DNA of 64,000 bases from Protula sp. h YS-2021 (taxonomy: Eukaryota; Annelida; Polychaeta; Sabellida; Serpulidae): positions 59,264,342-59,328,341 of the forward strand of contig OX457027.1 in NCBI GenBank assembly GCA_949752745.1, in the 5' to 3' direction. The translations under genes were made by a program, and so were the position numbers. Positions 50,201-61,186 of this stretch are shown here, in pieces. Below the pieces are notes generated by a model, which saw nothing but the letters and a program-made list of their open reading frames with translations, did no database searches and had not been told where the DNA came from. Each line of letters begins with the position of its first letter. Position 1 is the first letter of the stretch.

Positions 50201-52728
50201 ATCACCATCGTCGTCCCTGAAATCGAAGTCACCTTATGGTATTTTAAGCTCCATCTGCCAACATTTCAGGCAATAAGGTATAAATAGAAGATTAATGACG
50301 TAAGAGGACATAACTATACAGATTTCTAGTTTTAAATTTAAGAATAAAAGACAGATGTGATAATTGGCCAAAGCCTAGAGAAAGCAAGTTAGAGCTCCCG
50401 ATTTTGATGCCAGCAAGATGAAATACCGGAATTTATATATATTAACGGATAGCGATTGGATCATGTTGAAATTTCGGAATTTACACCATATCTGAAAAAA
50501 AAATCGGGATAGCTTTGAGATCACCCCCCTAAAAGTCTGGGTAGCAAGGAAAAGATTAATTTTTTACCGAGTCCCATTATTTTCTTTTCTTGTGGAGACA
50601 CTGTTTAACAAAAGTGGCTGAGAATCCGCAGTGTTAAAACAGAATGCAAGAACAGCAATCGAGATGGTTTTATTTTTATACGATAAAGGATTTTTGAAAA
50701 TTTCAGTGTAAGAAAAACCCAGCTACAACTAACTACAGTGGATAATTTCTGTATATCATGAACAGGGTAAAAAACTGTGATATTTGACCTGCCTGATAAA
50801 ACAAACTCGAATAAAAAGAGTCGGTTGCATAGCCATATATGTTAATATCCAGAAACAAAGAAATAGCTGTATAAGTGTATACAGAATTGCTAATAATACG
50901 CACATTGGCCTTACAGGGTTTTTTCAGCTTATGAATAGCAAAACGGACACATAATCGAACGAACAGAGAAACTCTCCAGCGTCCTTGAGATGTTGTTTGT
51001 GGATATTAAAAACTGACGTCATCAGAAAGGGTTTCGTGGCTGAGAAGTCCCATGCAAAGATAGTCGGCGACGTCACAACTATGGTTTAATATTAAAGAAA
51101 CCATCTGTGCTTGGAGTTTCTCTGTTTTATTAAACCATAGCTTTTGACGTCACCCACTGTCTTTGCATGAGAATTCTCAGCCAAGAAACCCCTTCTGATG
51201 ACGTCAATTTTTAATTTCCATAAACAACATCGGAAGGACTCTGAAGAGGCTCTATTCGTTCAATTGCGAATCCTTTTTGGGTGTTCAAAAGCCCGATAAA
51301 ACTTTTAATGCCAAAAATAAAAATGTGTCTACTATATGCAATTCTGTCTGGACTTTTACAGTTATTTCTTTATTCCTGAACATTAACATGGATATATGGT
51401 TATAAAACCGTCTCTTTTTATTCGAGCTTCTTTTTTTCAAATAGGTCAAACATCATAGCTCCTTTACTCTGTTTATGTTACAGAGAATTATCCACAGTGG
51501 TCCGTTGTAGCTAGGTTTTTCTTACACTGAATTTTCAAAATCTTATATCCTATAAAAATAAAGTCATCATTAAGCATCTTGAGTCCTGTTCTAACATTGT
51601 TTTAGCATTCTAGATGAGATTCTTAGCCACTGTTGTTAAACGGTGTGTTTCCACAGGATAAGTAAAGCATGGGATCCTGCTGAAAAATTATTATCTTCCG
51701 GGGAGCCCCAGAATTTTAGAGCGTGATCCCAAAATTATCCCATTTTTTCAGAAATGGTGCAAATCCTGAAATTTCAACATGATCCAATTGCTATCCGTTG
51801 ATAGATATAAATTGCGGTATTTAACCGGGTGACTTCAAGATTCTGATGTCGAACTTGTTTTCTCTAACATTTAGGCGATTATCACACTTGTGTTTTGTGC
51901 TGAATTTTAAAACAATAAAAGTCTAAAAAGCTATGTCTTTTTACGTCATCAGAAGGGGTTTCTCATTTTAACACTTTTTATTAAATAATCGACATGTTTG
52001 GGCTCTTAACTTAAGTTGGACGTACCACTGCGAAATTGCGCGTATTATACACAGTAATATTTCAGTGGAACTGTGGTTTAAAACTGACAAACTTCTCGCA
52101 CAGATGGTTTCCTGGTGAGAAACAAATTCGTGACGTAGCCACTCGTGGTTTCTCAGCCAACAAACCATCTATGCTTGAAGTTTCTCTGTTTTATGACTTT
52201 TTCAACAAAAAAATAAACAAAAAAATTATATGGCAGAAAATTCTTGTTCGCAATCTGGGAAAGTCTGCATCAATTACGGCGCCCGGTCAAAATCGATGCG
52301 CCATGGCGGACATGGCACACACCAGAATTATCATGAGCTATATCGTTGCTACTACCTCTTGATGCGGTATACCATTGTGGTACCTCAGTACACTTAAAAA
52401 AAAAAAGATTTACTTCGTAAGAACACGAGTACATTTAGGGTACACGAAGTTTACGTCCTACTTTGTTGCATTCAAAAGTTTTTACTTTGCTCTGTTGAAA
52501 ATATTAGCTCAGCGTGTTATCCAAACAAGGGGTTTTATTCTTATTCAACCTTTATTGAGCGAAGATTTGGAGTCTCATTTTCAAGACATAAGTGCGAGTG
52601 TTCCTTTTAGGTTCACTTCGGTATTAGACTATTTTTGGTAAAGCTGAAGCATAAGAGAATGATGCAAGCTCTAAATTTCAGATCTCGCCCTCTTCAGGAC
52701 GCGATTCGAAGACTATTCTATTGCCTAA

Positions 52729-52800
<72 letters not shown>

Positions 52801-55800
52801 AAAAGAGATTTTCAAGTTATTTCGAGAAGAATATTCGAAACCCTTGTGCAATCAAGATAAGGCACTGTTTACCCAAGGATTTAACCCGGCTGTTTTCCTC
52901 TTTAACCTTGTTCAAGTCACAAGATTATATTCTCATTTTGCTGTCTTAAGTCGCCAAAATTCTTTTTCTCTTACTGGCAGTCTCTTTAGACCGAGATCCG
53001 GGTTGACTCTCCTTTTGTATAGCGATTTTAGGGATCGGTTCCGGCATCAGGTTACTCTTTCGCCTAAACCACAGGCCCGCGTTTGACAATATCTCTCTGA
53101 AAGGCTTTAATTAGGCCCAAGCCCTTCGGATTGGGGCCTATAGGTTTGGGTGTCCGTCCGTCTGTCCGTCGTCCGTCCGTCTGTCCGTCATCGCTTTATA
53201 CCCCTATGAATTTGGGGGCGGTTGGGGCCTGCTTGTGTTTCACAAATACTTACTTGTGATAATTTTTTTTAGTGTTAAGATTTCTCCAAGTGCGCAATTT
53301 TTCAAATACTGGGCCGTCGACAAGGAGAGGATATGACTGTTAAACAATGGATTGTCTTCATGTGAGTACTCTCGAGAATGGACAATATAACCAGGGTATT
53401 TCATTTGGTCTACATGTGAAATGTGGGCCGAAGTGTCTCCGACAGCAACAAGTAGCGAGGGGTGTACGTATGGCAGGTGTGTCAGGTGTGTCACTACGGT
53501 CGCTGAATGAACTTGGTTATCTTGCGCCCGTATTCAATAACTTAGCTTAAATTCGTGCTCAAGATAAGTTTGAAATTTAGGTTTCAATTCATTGGTGCGC
53601 TTATCACAAATACGCGTTTGAGCTCGATCTGGCACATTAAAAACTCTGATGTGTTCAAGACCTTTCGTGTGGAAAGCGGGGGAAAATGTTTGTATACTTA
53701 AATTAATGAAATAAAATACTTTAAACTTATTTGGTGAGAAACAAAATGTTACTGGCTTCTAAGTGAACTTAATTGTAAATTGTAAACCACCTGGCTCAAA
53801 GTGGCGGAGTCTAGACGAATTTCTTGCTTAAATTTTACTTATGGAGTAAGCAAGTCTCATAACTAGGTCTCAGATTTTGAGCTTGAGCGTGACTTTGAAT
53901 TTGAGCCGTGCTGCTGAGTGCGGGCCTTGATCTGCTTCAAAGCCTGGGTCCTGTCTCATTGACTGTGATAGCCTATTTCTTGACCGTGACCCACAAGTTC
54001 TGTCTTATTTCATGCACTTTGCCAATTTTAACAGACGAGCGCCGATAACGCTGGGCGCCCGCGGACTGCCTATCAACTGGAAACGAGAGACCGAACACGG
54101 AAGGAAGGATTTTGTATCGATGGGCTTTTTGATCGCGTTCAATGCGGCGATGCTTTCGCCCACTCAACGTTAAAAAAAGTCGTTGAAGCGATGAGAGGAA
54201 ATAGTGACTTTTCACAGAACAATCCTTTCCATCATTGGTGTTGTCGCGTATCAGGAACAATGTATTGACTGTGGTAGCCCAGGAAAATAAACTTGGCTTT
54301 TTACTTTTTTAAGAGGCCAGATTTTTTTCGCGAACCAAGAGCAAAACTTTAAAAGACACTTTACTCTCTTTATTATTTTTTTTGTGTGTCGGATTTTACT
54401 GAAAATTATTCTTATAGAAATCCAAAGTTTTTTTTTTTCTCTTAGCGTGGAGTATCATCCACACCGGGCTTCCGAAGCTGTGATTATTTGTGACTGCGTG
54501 CAGCATTCCATGGACGGTCTTTCTTTAACGTATCCGTTCAAGTTGTGTAACATTTCAGAATACTACACCCATTCAAGTTACTGTGTCAGGTGTTTGTATT
54601 TATCGCTGTAATCCTGTCTGTGAATATCCAGAGAGCAATCAAGAGTGAGACAACCATCGGCGATGTCTCTTTGATCTAAGCGACCTAAAAGGGGCGGAAT
54701 TTATTGGCGTGAAGAGCGTATTCCGACTTTTTTTAACAAGAATGTCCAGGGGCATTGTGATCAGCTGAATCTAGTTAATCAAGTACAGGTTTGTAGGGTC
54801 GCCAAAAAGTGGTAGCAGCACATTAAAGATTGTTCACTGAAAATTATCGACATTTGTATAATCTCTGTCGGATCCAAAGACGAAACTCAGCCAAACTGCA
54901 GGAGACAACGCATTTTGGAACATACCTTACAAAACTTTTAAAATGCCCTTAGTAGCCAATATTTGGCAAATTGCCAACAGAAAATAAGAAATCAGAAATT
55001 TGAAAGGAACCAGACAAAACTGTTTACATAAGTTTTTAAAACGGTACCTTAAACTCAATTTTGGGCAATTCGTCAAAAAAAAAATCAAGAAAGGATCACT
55101 ACGTGAACACTGACACATAATTTAACAGCAACCAGACCAAAGTTGTTAAAACATTTAACAAGAGTGTCCAGGGATATTGTGGTCAGCTGAGATGTAGTGA
55201 ATCAAATAACAAAATGTTGGCGACTTGGCGAAGTGCCAAAAAATAATAATAGTCAGCTGGACACTTAAGCCCCCTACCTTGAATCAAAATTTTAGAACAT
55301 TTACATTTAAACGCTAGGAGATACATTTTAAAGAAAACTGGTTTGTTTCTGGCCAATATTTCAGCTATTTTTTTTTTTTTTTGGGGGGGGGGGATTGCCA
55401 AAGATTAAAACTTATGTAATTATGTCCGCTCACTTCATCCAAAATTTCAAGACATTCAGGCTGAAAACCTAGGAGAAGAAGCCATGTTTCAACTTAAAAA
55501 CGAACATACGCACATACTTTCAACGACTGCTATAGCCCCTACTTCTGCAGAAGCTGGAGCTAAAAAAGAACAACCCAAAAGAACAACGGACGTCTCGTTG
55601 GCTTTAAACATGTGACGACAAGGAGTGAGTGAGATTTATGGTAAACCCCCCCCCCCCCCCCCCTCTGTATTCATTTTAAGAATCACCCAAAAAATGTTCC
55701 TGTACGTCACATACATCAGATCTAACACATATGTTCGATGGGCAAAGGTTACGCAGATATTTTCCAACCAAATCCTATGCTGATATTCACTTCAACACAC

Positions 55801-56407
55801 AAACCCATCTATTCAAACCACCTAATTATTTCAACTGTTATTTTTATACAACTACCATGGCCAATAAAATCTTCATAAGTGATACACGCAACAGCATCTA
55901 AGGTAGCAATTTTTCGAATAATAATCTTTTCAAATTAAGAAAGGGTATTTTTTCGCCAAGGCCAAGTTTTGGTATAAAGTTTCACGAATTATTTTTGCAC
56001 TCCCTGTGTCCATTAATAAATGTTATGTTTGTACACGATTAAAGCATATGAGCATAAAACAGATGTCACGTTCAACACTTGGTTCCGTCCACAAAGAATT
56101 TTAGATTTCAGCTCTTTCAGTCTACGTAAAATCTGCGATGTCACACAGTGTCTCTGATGTTAGCGTACGCATGGATCTAGATCCTGCTCTCCCCCCCCCC
56201 CGCCCCCTCCGCCCCCCCCCCATCCCTGTGTGCGTACTTAACACTTTCTCGAAGACTACAATTTGTAATGCATCAAATTTAAATCAATTACAAATAACAG
56301 GAATGGACCCAACTGCTTTTATAGCTTAAGCTAAGAGCCTCACAATTGCTTTTGAAGTGGTGAAATAAAGGGTGGGGAAAAGTGGGGGAGGGGGTTTCAG
56401 AGTTCAT

Positions 56408-56491
<84 letters not shown>

Positions 56492-57865
56492 CCAATGCAC
56501 TTTAGAAAATGCGCTGCAAATCTTATGGACATTTTTCAAAATGAAATTGCTATGGTTTCACCTACCCATACAGGCTCCAAATAGTCCGCAGATGACAGCA
56601 TCCATGATGAGTGATGAACTGAATGCCAGGAGTATAGTGTCGATACCAGCTACGGTTACTGCAACGGTGTACATCAGTGTTCTGTTGGCACATTTTAAAT
56701 TTCCCACAATTCCCATTGCAAGCCGCGTTAATGCTGCCAGTATCCCTGTCACCGTCATTAGCAACGCCGCAGTTCTCTTATCCATCCCCTTATAAACTAC
56801 CCTACTAGGTAAATGCTGATAAAATCCCAATACATTAAATTTGACAAGGAAAAAACTTAAACAAAATAACGTAAATGGGATCTCTTTCAATAGTGAAAAG
56901 TCGAACATTTTTCTCATCATCTCTCTTAGACTTTTATCTGTATTCTTTTCTGTGGATTTGATAGGTGTGAAGGTGATTGCCAACGGTACGGAATGTAGCA
57001 TGACTCCACCAAAAATCAACATGGCCCCTCTCCAGCCGTATGCCAGGATGATATATTCAAGAAAAAGTGGTCCCAAGATTTGTCCCACGGATCCACCCGT
57101 CATGGCTACAGCTGTCGCTATGGTGCGGTGGCGGTTGAAGTGTTGTTGTATGATCACTACCGCCGACAAATTAACCATTCCCAAGCCTATGCCTGAAAGA
57201 GAAATACTCCATTTTCAGGGAAACTAACTCATATCCACCTTTTCTAACATGCATTGAAAGGTGCATTCATAGTTTATCTAAAATGGGATTTTTTCTTTTT
57301 CTTTTTGTTAAATACTCTCGCAGTCGTGATATACAGAAATAGAATTTTAAGGGATGCTTTTTTTTTGCGGGGATAGGCAGTTGGTTAAACTTTTCTGTCC
57401 TGAAAACCCCGATTTTCGCACTATTTTATAATAAAAATTCCAGCACAACGGTCGCTTTGAGCCATCTGCTAACGGACGTTTTTAAATTCAGTACCTAAAA
57501 TACCCAGAGCATTATCAGTTCCCAAATGTTTAATCGGACATGTCAACTATGAATTTCCACTTTCACAGACGATAAAAGCCGATAAACAGGGATATTTTAG
57601 CTAACCAAATGATGACCTGACGAGCGAGTCCTAAACTTTGCATTTAGCTTATGAAAGGTAAATAATGGACGGTACCGTAATTAACGCATATAAGGTGTGC
57701 GCGTCTGAGGCGCAATCAGCCCAAAATCGCCAATTGTGAAAGAAAAAGCGGCATATAAGGCGCACTTTATTTTACACCGAATTTTTTGGGCCCAAAATGC
57801 CATCTTTGTTTCAATTTGTTATTACGATGATTGGGTCTTCACTACATGTAGTATGATTTCTTGCA

Positions 57866-57942
<77 letters not shown>

Positions 57943-58930
57943 ATTTATTCGTGTTTTGTGGCTTGTAACATCCAGTACGTTTACTGAAACCATGGTAAAA
58001 ATGGCAAAATGCCCTTGTCTGAAAGAATAACGGCATATAAGGCGCAAAAGATGTTTCGAATGAAAAAAAAAAACGGTATACGGGCCGCAGCTGATAATAC
58101 GGTTGTTAATGTTTACGTGATTGTTCCACAATATAACTTTTATGTGTGAGATTAAAGAATATGAGTAAAGAATCTTCACTTTATTCCACAACGTCATGAA
58201 AATAAAATATAAAATATCGCTTACCGCTTACTATTCCGTAAGAAAAATATAGGAAACCGATATTTGGGCTGAGGGCACTGAGGGCGGTTCCCACGGCTAA
58301 TACGATCCCTCCTATGATAGCCACAGGACGGCAACCATACATTTGTACCGGCGCGCTCACAAACAACCCAATGACTTGACTTCCCGCATTCTGAAGAGAA
58401 CCAACCCATCCAATCAGAGATTTCGACACTTGAAATTGTTCTGAAAATTCGACATAGAACATTGGAAATGCAACCCAATTGAAACCAATAAGTACAAAAG
58501 TCAAAGTGCACGCCACTAAAATTTTCCATGCTTCGAATGGCTCCCACTCTAGACTCGCTGTACTGGAGCTCGAAGCGACCGATTTTGTTTGATCTTCCGA
58601 TAGCAGTATCCCATCTGTTTCTCCCGTTTCCGAATCCCGAGCCATGACACTTGAAATCTGCCGTTTTCCACGCGCCGTGGTATGGTCGATTTTCGGTGGC
58701 AAGAAACTGCTAAATAGGGACTCACTACTGCTATAAGTTCCAATACGTGTATAGCTCGAAGTGAGACTATTGACGCGCCTCTTCGTAAGATTTCGCACTG
58801 AACTAGAATGGCTGGTCGTGCGCATGCGATATGGGGACAGTTCTCGTCCACCGTAGCTGCATATCCGTGGTCGGAATTCATCGCCTTCAACTGATTTCGT
58901 TTCGCGTAATTTTCTGTCGTGATTTTCCAT
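44238..58930 (-). CDS. SLC16-like monocarboxylate transporter C with repeated splice donor
   Basis: Four coding exons on the minus strand: 58930-58225, 57192-56566, 50216-50091 and 44371-44238. They give about 530 aa, all introns in phase 1. The N-tail is long, about 140 residues, Ser/Thr/Arg-rich. Then FNWVAFPMFYVEFSEQF, segments 2-4, IGLGMVNLSAVVIIQQHFN, RTIATAVAMTGGSVGQILGP, segments 5-10 (with LPSRVVYKGMDKRTAA), exon 3 TMVMVSVVIVDLLGVEKIA to LLATPFSG, and exon 4 GWLFDQTQNYDIPFLVIG plus KIKQREQTQ. The start ATG follows TATTTTCAG directly, so an upstream non-coding exon is likely; a longer frame runs on to 59101. Introns are 1.0, 6.3 and 5.7 kb and full of repeats. Exon 3 keeps the 126-bp length of A and B if the first of six donors is used. 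Lacks DGGWGW; more diverged than A and B. Confidence 0.88.
44527..44882. mobile_element. MITE with about 60-bp inverted ends
   Basis: Left end GTTTTATTTCGTAACGCGCT, then GTAAAAGCGTGGTTCGCATT. The right end reads inverted GTTTTATTTCGTAAAACGCT, then CTAAAAGCGTAGTTCGTATT. Interior about 240 bp, non-coding. Inserted in intron 3 of transporter C about 150 bp upstream of exon 4. No clear target duplication. Confidence 0.75.
45116..47890 (-). mobile_element. Eroded DIRS-like (tyrosine recombinase) retrotransposon
   Basis: On the minus strand, a Ser/Arg-rich segment (47370-47858) is followed by a reverse-transcriptase block with SEQGFFSCVFLIPNKTG and WRMVIYLSELN (47186-47300), continued in another frame. 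Farther on, 46400-46642 has LIFPLALASGKRREKLHDLA, as in the recombinase of DIRS elements. The order RT then tyrosine recombinase fits DIRS. The stretch 45116-45322 may be the 3' remainder but is weakly supported. Many stops and shifts; terminal repeats not found. Within intron 3 of transporter C. Confidence 0.65.
48170..48790. repeat. Dispersed repeat with TGACCTTGACC motifs
   Basis: Dense direct and inverted AGGTCA half-sites, such as AAGGTCAAGGTCACC (about 48203), TGACCTTTGACCTTGACC (about 48333), GAGGTCAAGGTCAAAAAT (about 48496) and TGACCTTGACCTTGAC (about 48639). Includes repeated phrases TTCTGGAAACCATTTTATAG and CGAGACCT. Related in style to 37895-38560. Within intron 3 of transporter C. 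Confidence 0.75.
49165..49757. mobile_element. MITE with ACTATTACCGCAT ends
   Basis: Left end GGACTATTACCGCATAGGAC, then AATTCCCCACTTTTTGC. The right end reads inverted GGTACTATTACCGCACGGAC, then CCGCATAGGACAGTTCCTAC and TTTTTG. About 500 bp of AT-rich interior. Its terminal phrases resemble those of the outer element at 14860/18010 (AATTCCCCCTAGGACTATT). It ends 60 bp from the 51-bp repeat of exon 3. Confidence 0.7.
49817..50122 (-). repeat. Six perfect 51-bp units spanning exon 3 end and splice donor of transporter C
   Basis: Exactly 306 bp, six copies with no visible difference. Read on the minus strand, each unit holds the last 32 nt of exon 3 (encoding VAGLLATPFS plus one base) followed by a donor GTAAAG and 19 nt of intron. 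Donor-side exon ends fall at 50091, 50040, 49989, 49938, 49887 and 49836. The unit is a multiple of three and has no stop, so skipping the first donor adds 17 residues (VAGLLATPFSGKGCPKR) per unit and keeps phase 1. The first donor gives the 126-bp exon conserved in transporters A and B. Confidence 0.95.
50330..51912. repeat. Large inverted repeat (foldback), arms about 760 bp
   Basis: Left arm about 50330-51090 and right arm about 51129-51912 are reverse complements, with roughly 38 bp between. Paired phrases include AACGGATAGCGATTGGATCA with TGATCCAATTGCTATCCGTT, CAGTGTAAGAAAAACCCAGC with its complement near 51515, TCGAATAAAAAGAG with its complement near 51418, and TGACGTCATCAGAAAG with its complement near 51190. 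Arms differ by scattered substitutions and small gaps. No coding content. Lies in intron 2 of transporter C, about 115 bp before the exon 3 acceptor. Confidence 0.88.
52727..52804. repeat. (GAAA)n tetranucleotide repeat
   Basis: About 19 pure units. In intron 2 of transporter C. Confidence 0.97.
53105..53235. repeat. GTCCGTCCGTCTGTCC dispersed repeat header
   Basis: GGCCCAAGCCCTTCGGATTG followed by two blocks of GTCCGTCCGTCTGTCCGTC, then TATACCCCTATGAATTTGGG. Third occurrence of this header type in the window (also about 1850 and 7095). Confidence 0.7.
54735..55560. repeat. Fragment related to the 7-10 kb degenerate array, inverted
   Basis: Phrases AACAAGAGTGTCCAGGGATA / AACAAGAATGTCCAGGGGCA repeat at 54735 and 55157. 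GGCAATTCGTCAAAAA, GCCAACAG and TTCAAGACATTCAGGCTG echo the array. The fragment ends with CTATAGCCCCTACTTCTGCAGAAGC, the reverse complement of the array header at 7023. In intron 2 of transporter C. Confidence 0.65.
56414..56490. repeat. (TA)n microsatellite
   Basis: 77 bp of pure TA, starting 75 bp downstream of the exon 2 donor of transporter C. Confidence 0.97.
57690..58090. repeat. Dispersed repeat with GGCATATAAGGCGCA, split by (TA)n
   Basis: GCATATAAGGTGTGCGCGTC and GCGGCATATAAGGCGCACTT near 57690-57770, then a pure TA tract at 57869-57937, then AACGGCATATAAGGCGCAAA at 58030 and CGGTATACGGGCCGC at 58074. Located in intron 1 of transporter C. Confidence 0.75.
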
Positions 58931-59236
58931 CTGAAAATATAAGGACATATGTCGTGCACTCATTTTATGTATTTCGCGTTTTAAAAGCGTTTGTTGAGAT
59001 AAAGATCCACCTTGTACCCCTGGGGGGGGGGGGGTGAAGGGGACACTTGGTATTATATATGTTATCATGCATATCGAAACCTCGCGGAGAAAGGAAGGCA
59101 TTTTGAGACTGAACGCGGTCTGTGCAGAGTGCCTCTTTCCTTAAAGGAAGGGGGGGGGGGCAATTTTCACTAAGTAGTCCTGGTTTCCCAGAAAAAGGGG
59201 TTCTTTCGGAAATTTACTCAGCCTTTGGTATTATAT

Positions 59237-59424
59237 CCTCCCTCCCTCCCTCCCTCCCTCCCTCCCTCCCTCCCTCCCTCCCTCCCTCCCTCCCTCCCTC
59301 CCTCCCTCCCTCCCTCCCTCCCTCCCTCCCTCCCTCCCTCCCTCCCTCCCTCCCTCCCTCCCTCCCTCCCTCCCTCCCTCCCTCCCTCCCTCCCTCCCTC
59401 CCTCCCTCCCTCCCTCCCTCCCTT
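59237..59424. repeat. (CCCT)47 tetranucleotide repeat
   Basis: 188 bp of essentially perfect CCCT units, open in several frames as Ser-Leu-Pro or Gly-Arg-Glu runs; these frames are artefacts. A minor CTGC repeat follows at 59462. Confidence 0.98.
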
Positions 59425-60517
59425 TCCCTACCACGTACCTACTTATGTACCTAATCACCTACCTGCCTGCCTGCCTGCATGCTTCCCTTTTTATTCATTT
59501 TATTCATTCCTTATATTTCCCCGAATCTAAATTTAAGTCTGCACTTAAATTTGGCACAATGAAAACATAACAAAACAAAGATATCCTATCGCTCTACAGT
59601 CAAGTGGGTATCCTTTACAATTTGAATAACATTAAAAAGCACATCAAAGACATACAAAAGGAATTATGAAACTATGGCAAGAAAATGAGCATTTTTCCAC
59701 TTTGAATGCATTTGTTAAATATTTATGTTCCCATTCTGACGTAAAACTGTTGTTGTACTGCAGACAGAAGAAAATTTTGTATAGAAGGGGGGGGGGGGCA
59801 GGGGGGGGGGAGGTGAGCAATTTTCATTATTAAATTATGGGTCAGCTGGAACATAGATACAAACGCTGTCTGCATGGTTAGTTTTAACAGGTATTTCAAT
59901 GCATATCCATATGTGCTCGCTCTGTGGACGAAAACCGATATAAATATAATTAAAATCGTTTAAAATTCTGCAGCAGAAATGCATAGGGATTTGAGCTGAA
60001 AATCATTGTCAAATGATCTATTTAGATGCCCATTATGTGTGTTAAATTTGGTACCAATCACTTTCACCATTCTCAAGAAATTCAGGTGTCTCAGTACGAC
60101 TAACTAGTCCATTAAAATCTTTTTGTGTTAAAATGTATATTTATAAACTTTGACTAGTCTCAAAAATCGCAAAAGCTTTTGATGGCGGGGGGAGGGGGGG
60201 GGGGGGGTAGGGGGAGGCGATGGTACTAAATAAAGGTCGCCTCTGCAAAATTAGAAAAAAATACCATAGCAACTAAAGTACGAGTTGTGCTTTATGCTTG
60301 TCTTTTAGATGCTGAAATCACAAGCAAAGCACAGAAAAAAGGAAACATATGGAATATGGGCTGCAGGCATATCTCTGTCACCGTACCAGCCTGATAAACG
60401 TCGACTTGTCTGCAAAGGCAAAAAAAAAAAAAGATTTTGATTTTATCCAAATGCATCGAGGCAGAGAGCTCAGAAAGGACTAAAAAACTCAGCACTCGAT
60501 GTCTGGTCTGGATAAAA
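59425..60517. other. Intergenic, upstream of transporter C
   Basis: Two G-run clusters (about 59788-59812 and 60186-60208). No gene recognised. Could include the 5' untranslated exon or promoter of transporter C farther left (58930-59236), which is not resolved. Confidence 0.45.
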
Positions 60518-61186
60518 CACTCACGAGTCATTCTCCCCGTCACTCACGAGTCATTCTCCTCGTCACTCACGAGTCATTCTCCCCGTCACTCACGAGTCAT
60601 TCTCCCCGTCACTCATGAGTCATTCTCTCCGTCACTCACGAGTCATCCTCTCCGTCACTCACGAGTCATTCTCCCCGTCACTCACGAGTCATTCTCAACG
60701 TCACTCACGAGTCATTCTCCCCGTCACTCACGAGTCATTCTCTCCGTCACTCACGAGTCATTTTCCCCGTCACTCACGAGTCATTCTCTCCGTCACTCAC
60801 GAGTCATTCTCTCCGTCACTCACGAGTCATTTTCCCCGTCACTCACGAGTCATTCTCTCCGTCACTCACGAGTCGTTCTCTCCGTCACTCACGAGTCATT
60901 CTCTCCGTCACTCACGAGTCATTCTCCCCGTCACTCGCGAGTCATTCTCCCCGTCACTCACGAGTCATTCTCCCCGTCACTCACGAGTCATTCTCCCCGT
61001 CACTCACGAGTCATTCTCCCCGTCACTCACGAGTCATTCTCCCCGTCACTCACGAGTCATTCTCTCCGTCACTCACGAGTCATTCCCCCCGTCACTCACG
61101 AGTCATTCTCTCCGTCACTCACGAGTCATTCTCCCCGTCACTCACGAGTCATTCTCCCCGTCACTCACGAGTCATTCTCCCCGTCA
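60518..61186. repeat. 23-bp minisatellite, about 29 units
   Basis: Consensus CACTCACGAGTCATTCTCCCCGT, very uniform. Variation is almost confined to CCCC versus CTCC near the unit end, plus rare changes (CGAGTCGTT, TTTTCCCC, TCAACG). The period is not a multiple of three, so long open frames arise in more than one frame by chance. Confidence 0.97.

Larger units (their letters stand above)
51913..56565. other. Rest of intron 2 of transporter C
   Basis: Repetitive intron sequence with no gene recognised. At 52050-52190 lies a further copy of part of the foldback centre (GAAACCATCTATGCTTGAAG type), with TTTCTCAGCCAACAAACC. The short frame at 53973-54260 (minus) has no domain signature. Confidence 0.5.

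Noticed and set aside
53973..54260. Minus-strand 95-codon Arg-rich frame in intron 2 of transporter C
   Set aside because: No domain, no conservation evidence, and located among repeats.
59122..59530. Ser-Leu-Pro and Gly-Arg-Glu repeat proteins
   Set aside because: Translation of the (CCCT)n microsatellite on both strands.
60518..61186. CRISPR-like look of the regularly spaced 23-bp repeats
   Set aside because: There are no unique spacers: the whole unit is repeated head to tail. The context is an animal genome with introns.
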